Shown in pieces: positions 59,916 to 64,000 of a stretch of 64,000 nt of DNA. A program made the position numbers and the translations under genes. Origin of the DNA: Mycolicibacterium peregrinum (lineage in GTDB: Bacteria > Actinomycetota > Actinomycetes > Mycobacteriales > Mycobacteriaceae). The DNA lies in the NCBI RefSeq assembly GCF_002102345.1, contig NZ_LQPP01000048.1, positions 124,001-188,000 of the forward strand, written 5' to 3'. A model generated the notes under the pieces. It was not told where the DNA came from, made no database searches, and worked only from the letters and a program-made list of their open reading frames with translations. How positions within the stretch are numbered: the stretch's first letter is position 1; each line of letters starts with the position of its first letter.

Positions 59916-60608
59916 ATGACCAAGCCAAGCGAAATGTCAGACGCAATGTTCGAATCCGCCTACCGCGGTGAGGCTCCGGAGTTCGCTGGGGTACGCCCGC
60001 CGTGGAGCATCGGCGAACCGCAGCCCGAGATCGCGGCCCTGATCGCCGAGGGCAAGTTCCACGGGGAGGTGCTCGACGCCGGCTGCGGTGAGGCGGCCAC
60101 CGCGCTCGACCTGGCCGAGCGCGGATTCACCACGGTCGGGCTGGATCAGTCGGCCACCGCCATCGAGTTGGCCAGGGCCGAGGCGGCCAAACGCGGGCTC
60201 ACCAACGCGAGCTTCGAAGTAGCCGATATCAGTGCATTCACCGGCTACGACGGCCGTTTCGGCACGATCGTCGACAGCACGCTGTTCCACTCCATGCCCG
60301 TGGAACTGAGGGACGGCTACCAGCAGTCGATCGTGCGCGCCGCCGCTCCCGGCGCCTCCTATTTCGTGCTCGTGTTCGACAAGGGGACGATGGGCGATTC
60401 CGGACCGGCCAATCCGGTCAGCGAGGACGAATTGCGTGAGGTCGTCGGCAAGTACTGGGTGATCGACGACGTGCGACCGGCCCGCATCCACGCGCACGTG
60501 CCGGCGGAATTCGCCAACTTCGCCGATTTCGCCCGAATGGACCTCCGTGACGAGGGCAAGGACCGTAAGTCGATGGCTGCCTGGCTGCTTCAGGCGCACC
60601 TGGGGTAG
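59916..60608 (+). CDS. Class I SAM-dependent methyltransferase
   Basis: A 230-residue Rossmann-fold methyltransferase. SAM-binding motif I is VLDAGCGEAATALDLAERG, the acidic loop is GLDQSATAIELA, and motif IV is TIVDSTLFHSMP. Its N-terminus (AYRGEAPEF...PPWSIGEPQPEI) looks like small-molecule methyltransferases of the UbiE/tellurite-resistance type. Its regulator neighbour suggests an inducible detoxification role. The acceptor substrate cannot be named. Confidence 0.85.
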   Translation: MTKPSEMSDAMFESAYRGEAPEFAGVRPPWSIGEPQPEIAALIAEGKFHGEVLDAGCGEAATALDLAERGFTTVGLDQSATAIELARAEAAKRGLTNASFEVADISAFTGYDGRFGTIVDSTLFHSMPVELRDGYQQSIVRAAAPGASYFVLVFDKGTMGDSGPANPVSEDELREVVGKYWVIDDVRPARIHAHVPAEFANFADFARMDLRDEGKDRKSMAAWLLQAHLG

Positions 60609-60754
60609 GCGCCAGTTGACCTGCGCCCGCCGGCGACACTCGGTCCGCGAAGCCTCCCCCCACTAGGTGTGCCGCCCGCCATAGGGCAGGATGGAGAGGC
60701 CGTCCAGGGGTAACCCGGGTGGCTCTCTACATGCGAGGAGTGCCGAGGAGACCG

Positions 60755-61510
60755 ATGGCGGATCCGAATGTCGCCGGCGAGGGCGCAGCACCCATTCGTC
60801 CCTTTTACAAGAGGGTTCTGCTGAAACTCGGCGGAGAGATGTTCGGCGGCGGCCAAGTCGGCCTCGACCCCGACGTCGTGCACCAGGTGGCCCGCCAGAT
60901 CGCCGCAGTGGTGCGCAGTGGAGTTCAGGTCGCGGTCGTGATCGGTGGTGGCAACTTCTTCCGCGGCGCCCAACTGCAGCAGCGCGGGATGGAACGCACG
61001 CGCAGCGACTACATGGGCATGCTCGGCACGGTGATGAACAGCCTTGCGCTGCAGGACTTCCTGGAGAAAGAGGGCATCGACACCCGTGTGCAGACCGCCA
61101 TCACCATGGGGCAGGTCGCCGAGCCGTACATCCCGTTACGGGCCGTGCGACACCTGGAAAAGGGTCGCGTCGTCATCTTCGGTGCCGGCATGGGCCTTCC
61201 TTACTTCTCCACCGACACGACTGCCGCGCAGCGGGCTCTCGAGATCGGTGCCGACGTGGTGCTGATGGCCAAGGCCGTCGACGGCGTCTACACCGCCGAC
61301 CCGCGCGAAGACCTGAACGCCGAGTTGCTCACCGAAGTCAGCCATCGTGATGTCATCGACCGTGGCCTGCGGGTGGCCGATGCCACTGCCTTCAGTTTGT
61401 GCATGGACAACCGCATGCCGATGCTGGTGTTCAACCTGCTCACCGAAGGCAATATCGCCCGTGCCGTGGCGGGTGAGAAGATCGGAACACTGGTCACCAC
61501 CACCACCTGA
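60755..61510 (+). CDS. pyrH: UMP kinase
   Basis: Hexameric bacterial UMP kinase (amino acid kinase fold) making UDP. The 251-residue product contains RVLLKLGGEMFGGG, VAVVIGGGNFFRGAQLQ, ERTRSDYMGMLGTVMNSLALQ, IFGAGMGLPYFSTDTTAAQRALEI and KAVDGVYTADP. ATG 60755 matches the MTEPDV start of Rv2883c; the open frame extends to 60719 but GAGGAG lies just before 60755. First gene of pyrH-frr-cdsA. Confidence 0.96.
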   Translation: MADPNVAGEGAAPIRPFYKRVLLKLGGEMFGGGQVGLDPDVVHQVARQIAAVVRSGVQVAVVIGGGNFFRGAQLQQRGMERTRSDYMGMLGTVMNSLALQDFLEKEGIDTRVQTAITMGQVAEPYIPLRAVRHLEKGRVVIFGAGMGLPYFSTDTTAAQRALEIGADVVLMAKAVDGVYTADPREDLNAELLTEVSHRDVIDRGLRVADATAFSLCMDNRMPMLVFNLLTEGNIARAVAGEKIGTLVTTTT

Positions 61511-61552
61511 CCTGCCGCGCACGCGAGGAGCAAGATCGATGGAGAACCCGAA

Positions 61553-62110
61553 GTGATCGACGAAACTCTCTTCGACGCCGAAGAGAAGATGGAAAAGGCC
61601 GTGAGTGTGGCCCGTGACGACCTGGCCACGATCCGGACCGGCCGGGCCAATCCGGGCATGTTCTCGCGGATCAACATCGAGTACTACGGGTCGATGACGC
61701 CGATCACGCAGATGGCGAGCATCAACGTGCCCGAGGCGCGGCTCGTCGTCATCAAGCCCTACGAGGCCGCTCAGCTCCGGCCGATCGAGGACGCGATCCG
61801 TAACTCCGACCTCGGGGTCAACCCGACCAACGACGGCAACATCATCCGGATCTCCATCCCGCAGCTCACCGAGGAGCGCCGCCGCGAGCTGGTCAAGCAG
61901 GCAAAGTCCAAGGGCGAGGACGCCAAGGTGTCGGTGCGCAACATTCGTCGTAAGGCGATGGAAGAGCTCAGCCGGATCAAGAAGGACGGCGAGGCCGGCG
62001 AGGACGAGGTCGGGCGCGCGGAAAAGGACCTCGACAAATCCACCCACACCTACACCAGTCAGATCGACGAGTTGGTCAAGCACAAGGAAGGCGAGTTGCT
62101 GGAGGTCTAG
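61553..62110 (+). CDS. frr: Ribosome recycling factor
   Basis: RRF splits post-termination ribosomes with EF-G. The 185-residue helical protein shows RTGRANPGMFSRINIEYYGSMTPI, IRNSDLGVNPTNDGNIIRI, PQLTEERRRELVKQAK and VRNIRRKAMEEL, all conserved. GTG 61553 starts MIDETLFDAEEKMEKAV, 43 bases after pyrH. Confidence 0.97.
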   Translation: MIDETLFDAEEKMEKAVSVARDDLATIRTGRANPGMFSRINIEYYGSMTPITQMASINVPEARLVVIKPYEAAQLRPIEDAIRNSDLGVNPTNDGNIIRISIPQLTEERRRELVKQAKSKGEDAKVSVRNIRRKAMEELSRIKKDGEAGEDEVGRAEKDLDKSTHTYTSQIDELVKHKEGELLEV

Positions 62111-62133
62111 GCGACCTTCAGCACCCCAGTCCC

Positions 62134-62979
62134 GTGGCACAGACCGAGCCACCGCAGAAGACCTCGCGCGCCGGCCGTGACCTGCCGGCCGCCATCACCG
62201 TCGGCGTGGTCCTCGGCGCCCTCGCGATAGGCACCCTGCTCTTTGCGCCCATCTGGTGGTTGCCGCTGTTGGCAGTCGCCATCGCGATCGCCACCCACGA
62301 GGTGATCCGGCGGATGCGTGAGCACGGCTACGCATTGCCCGCCGTCCCGCTGCTGCTCGGCGGTCAGGCGATGATCTGGCTGACCTGGCCGTTCGGGGCC
62401 GCCGGTCTGCTGGGCGCCTATGGCGGCACGATCGTCGTCTGTATGGTCTGGCGCCTGGTCGGTCAGGGCCTCGACCAGCAGCCCGTCAATTACCTGCGCG
62501 ATATCGCCGCGACGGTTCTGCTCGCCACCTGGGTGCCGTTGTTCGCCGCCTTCACCGCGCTGCTCATCTTCGCCGACCACGGCGGAGCCCGGGTTTTCAC
62601 CATCATCGTGACGGTCGTCTTCGCCGACATCGGTGGATACGTCGCGGGCGTCCTGTTCGGGAAGCATCTGCTTGCACCGGCGATCAGCCCGAAGAAGTCC
62701 TGGGAGGGCCTGGGCGGATCGCTGCTGTTCGGTGTCACCGCAGCGGTGCTGTCCGTGGCATTCCTGTTGGACAAGCCGGCCTGGGTGGGCGTACCGCTCG
62801 GCCTGTTGCTGGTGATCACCGGTGTGCTCGGGGACCTGGTCGAATCGCAGGTCAAACGCGATCTCGGGATCAAGGACATGGGCACGCTACTGCCGGGCCA
62901 CGGCGGCATCATGGACCGGATCGACGCGATGTTGCCGTCCGCCGTCGTCGGCTGGATCGTGCTCACGCTCCTCGCGTAG
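62134..62979 (+). CDS. cdsA: Phosphatidate cytidylyltransferase (CDP-diacylglycerol synthase)
   Basis: Integral membrane enzyme converting phosphatidic acid and CTP to CDP-diacylglycerol for phospholipid synthesis. The 281-residue protein has about eight TM helices and the C-terminal signature region SPKKSWEGLGGSLLFG then GVLGDLVESQVKRDLGIKDMGTLLPGHGGIMDRIDAML. GTG 62134 follows frr by 23 bases. The last 93 bases overlap the convergent EamA gene. Confidence 0.96.
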   Translation: MAQTEPPQKTSRAGRDLPAAITVGVVLGALAIGTLLFAPIWWLPLLAVAIAIATHEVIRRMREHGYALPAVPLLLGGQAMIWLTWPFGAAGLLGAYGGTIVVCMVWRLVGQGLDQQPVNYLRDIAATVLLATWVPLFAAFTALLIFADHGGARVFTIIVTVVFADIGGYVAGVLFGKHLLAPAISPKKSWEGLGGSLLFGVTAAVLSVAFLLDKPAWVGVPLGLLLVITGVLGDLVESQVKRDLGIKDMGTLLPGHGGIMDRIDAMLPSAVVGWIVLTLLA

Positions 62980-63855
62980 ACCGCGTTCGCTGCGCGTGGC
63001 AGACGCGTTCAGCCAGCACGCGATCGCACCGAGGACCAGTCCCGCGGCGATGCCGATGTTCACCCGCTCGCCGAGCATGAGCCAGGACAACACCCCGGCG
63101 ACCGCGGGGATCACGCAGAACAGCATCGCGACCGCAGAGGCCCCGTGCAGGTTGATCGCGCGCACATACAGCGACACCCCGAGTACGGCGTTGAGCAGCA
63201 CCACACCGGCCACCGCCAGCGCGGCCCTGGTGGCGTCATGCACCTCGACCGGCGTGCTGAGCGTGAGCGCCAAGGCGGGCAGGAACGCGACGGCGTTCTG
63301 CACGGAGGTCGAGGCCCGGAAGTCGACATCCGAGCAGAACCGCTGCTGATAGACCCCACCCGCCGCCAGTCCGAGCAGTGCCACCAGCAGCAATCCGACC
63401 ACCGGGTCGACGCCACCGGAGGTGGCCAGTCGCGTCGCGCAGGCCGCCAGCACTGCGGCGATACCGAGCACCAACGCGACGATCCGGCGTGACGTCAACC
63501 GGTCACGTAGGAACACCGCCGCGAGCAGCGCCGTCGCCACCGGGTTCATCGCGATGACCACCGCGCAGAGCACTGCCGGCGCGCCCTGCTGAATCGCAAC
63601 GTAGAGGGCGCAGAACTGCACGGCCTGCATGAGTAGACCCGCCACCGCGACGTGCAGTAGCTTCCGACCGGTGGGGAAGCCCACCCGGGCCAGTCCGGCC
63701 CAGGTGCCGAGGATCAGCCCCGCCGCCCCGAAACGAACAGCCAGTACCGCCATCGGGGAGACGGCATGCACGGCCAGGTTCCCGATCGGATAACCCAGGG
63801 CGTAGAAGAACGTCACGGTTGTCGCCGTGCGCATCGGCATCGGAGTGGGCGGCAT
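62887..63855 (-). CDS. EamA/DMT-superfamily transporter
   Basis: A membrane transporter of about 322 residues with some ten TM helices and two EamA repeats (TVTFFYALGYPIGNLAVHAVSPMAVLAVRFGAAGLIL and VGLLLVALLGLAAGGVYQQRF...). GASAVAMLFCVIPAVAGVLSWLMLGERVN is the typical second-repeat ending. Such proteins export amino acids or metabolites; the substrate is unknown. ATG 63855 gives MPPTPMPM. The final ~30 residues (EREHDPADDGGRQHRVDPV...) are hydrophilic, look non-conserved and are antisense to the cdsA end. Confidence 0.85.
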   Translation of the reverse strand: MPPTPMPMRTATTVTFFYALGYPIGNLAVHAVSPMAVLAVRFGAAGLILGTWAGLARVGFPTGRKLLHVAVAGLLMQAVQFCALYVAIQQGAPAVLCAVVIAMNPVATALLAAVFLRDRLTSRRIVALVLGIAAVLAACATRLATSGGVDPVVGLLLVALLGLAAGGVYQQRFCSDVDFRASTSVQNAVAFLPALALTLSTPVEVHDATRAALAVAGVVLLNAVLGVSLYVRAINLHGASAVAMLFCVIPAVAGVLSWLMLGERVNIGIAAGLVLGAIACWLNASATRSERGLREEREHDPADDGGRQHRVDPVHDAAVARQ

Positions 63856-64000
63856 GCCCCCATCGTGAGCGAGCCTGGTACGCACGGTCCAACGATTATC
63901 GGCAATCACGATCGATCATCGATGCTAATCAATTTGGTGGAATAACCCGATGAATGGGGGAAAATGCCAGGTCTTTGATCGCAAGTTCTGATCAGAGTAC

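Noticed and set aside
63910..64000. Start of another gene at the right edge
   Set aside because: AT-richer sequence with GATC/ATCGAT palindromes looks like an intergenic control region; the only ATG frames stop within 14 codons.

Overview
The window is high-GC chromosomal DNA from a Mycobacterium/Mycolicibacterium-type actinomycete. The evidence is gene order and protein content. The core genes glnD, ffh, rpsP-khpA-rimM-trmD, lppW, rplS-lepB-rnhB-DUF2469, yraN-yifB-dprA, viuB, xerC, rpsB-tsf, amiC and pyrH-frr-cdsA occur in the order I recall for the M. tuberculosis Rv2918c-Rv2881c block, inverted to run left to right. F420-dependent LLM oxidoreductases, an IdeR-like iron box and frequent GTG/TTG starts agree with this. 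No tRNA, rRNA, CRISPR array, insertion sequence or prophage was seen.

Layout. 1-5.4 kb: 3' part of glnD, a small membrane protein, ffh and an amidohydrolase. 5.5-10.6 kb: a CysJ-type flavoprotein, two tandem D,D-carboxypeptidases (the second with a frameshift), an M42 peptidase and a SnoaL-like protein. 10.6-17.8 kb: two ribosomal/RNA-processing operons (rpsP and rplS) whose upstream regions share an identical promoter-like block, with lppW between them on the other strand. 17.8-30.3 kb: accessory metabolism, namely dienelactone hydrolase, SelO, DUF2237, PucR regulator with divergent mmsA-aminotransferase, then HAD phosphatase, fused E1 alpha/beta, mesaconyl-CoA-type CoA transferase and thioesterase. 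30.2-36.5 kb: a minus-strand operon of Fe3+ ABC transporter genes ending in an unusual adenylation-carrier-membrane acyltransferase fusion, behind a 15/19 match to the IdeR consensus. 36.6-47.2 kb: yraN-yifB-dprA, viuB, a lactate-monooxygenase-type enzyme, xerC, hydrolase, F420 enzyme, M23 protein, rpsB-tsf and a strong terminator. 47.3-59.4 kb: F420 enzyme, amidase, a five-gene run (two FtsX-like permeases, ATPase, APC permease, copper amine oxidase), then a three-gene module (DUF1190-like protein, GspS-like ATP-grasp ligase, DUF350 membrane protein) and glycerate kinase. 59.4-64 kb: MarR regulator divergent from a methyltransferase across a perfect palindrome, pyrH-frr-cdsA and an EamA transporter.

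The best candidates for little-described biology are the DUF1190-like/ATP-grasp/DUF350 module at 56.1-58.3 kb, where the small protein carries an RGGFG motif resembling E. coli YgiB, and the iron-box operon at 30.2-36.5 kb that appears to place a Dlt-like adenylate-carrier-acyltransferase under iron control. Family assignments come from motif recognition and memory; no database search was run.
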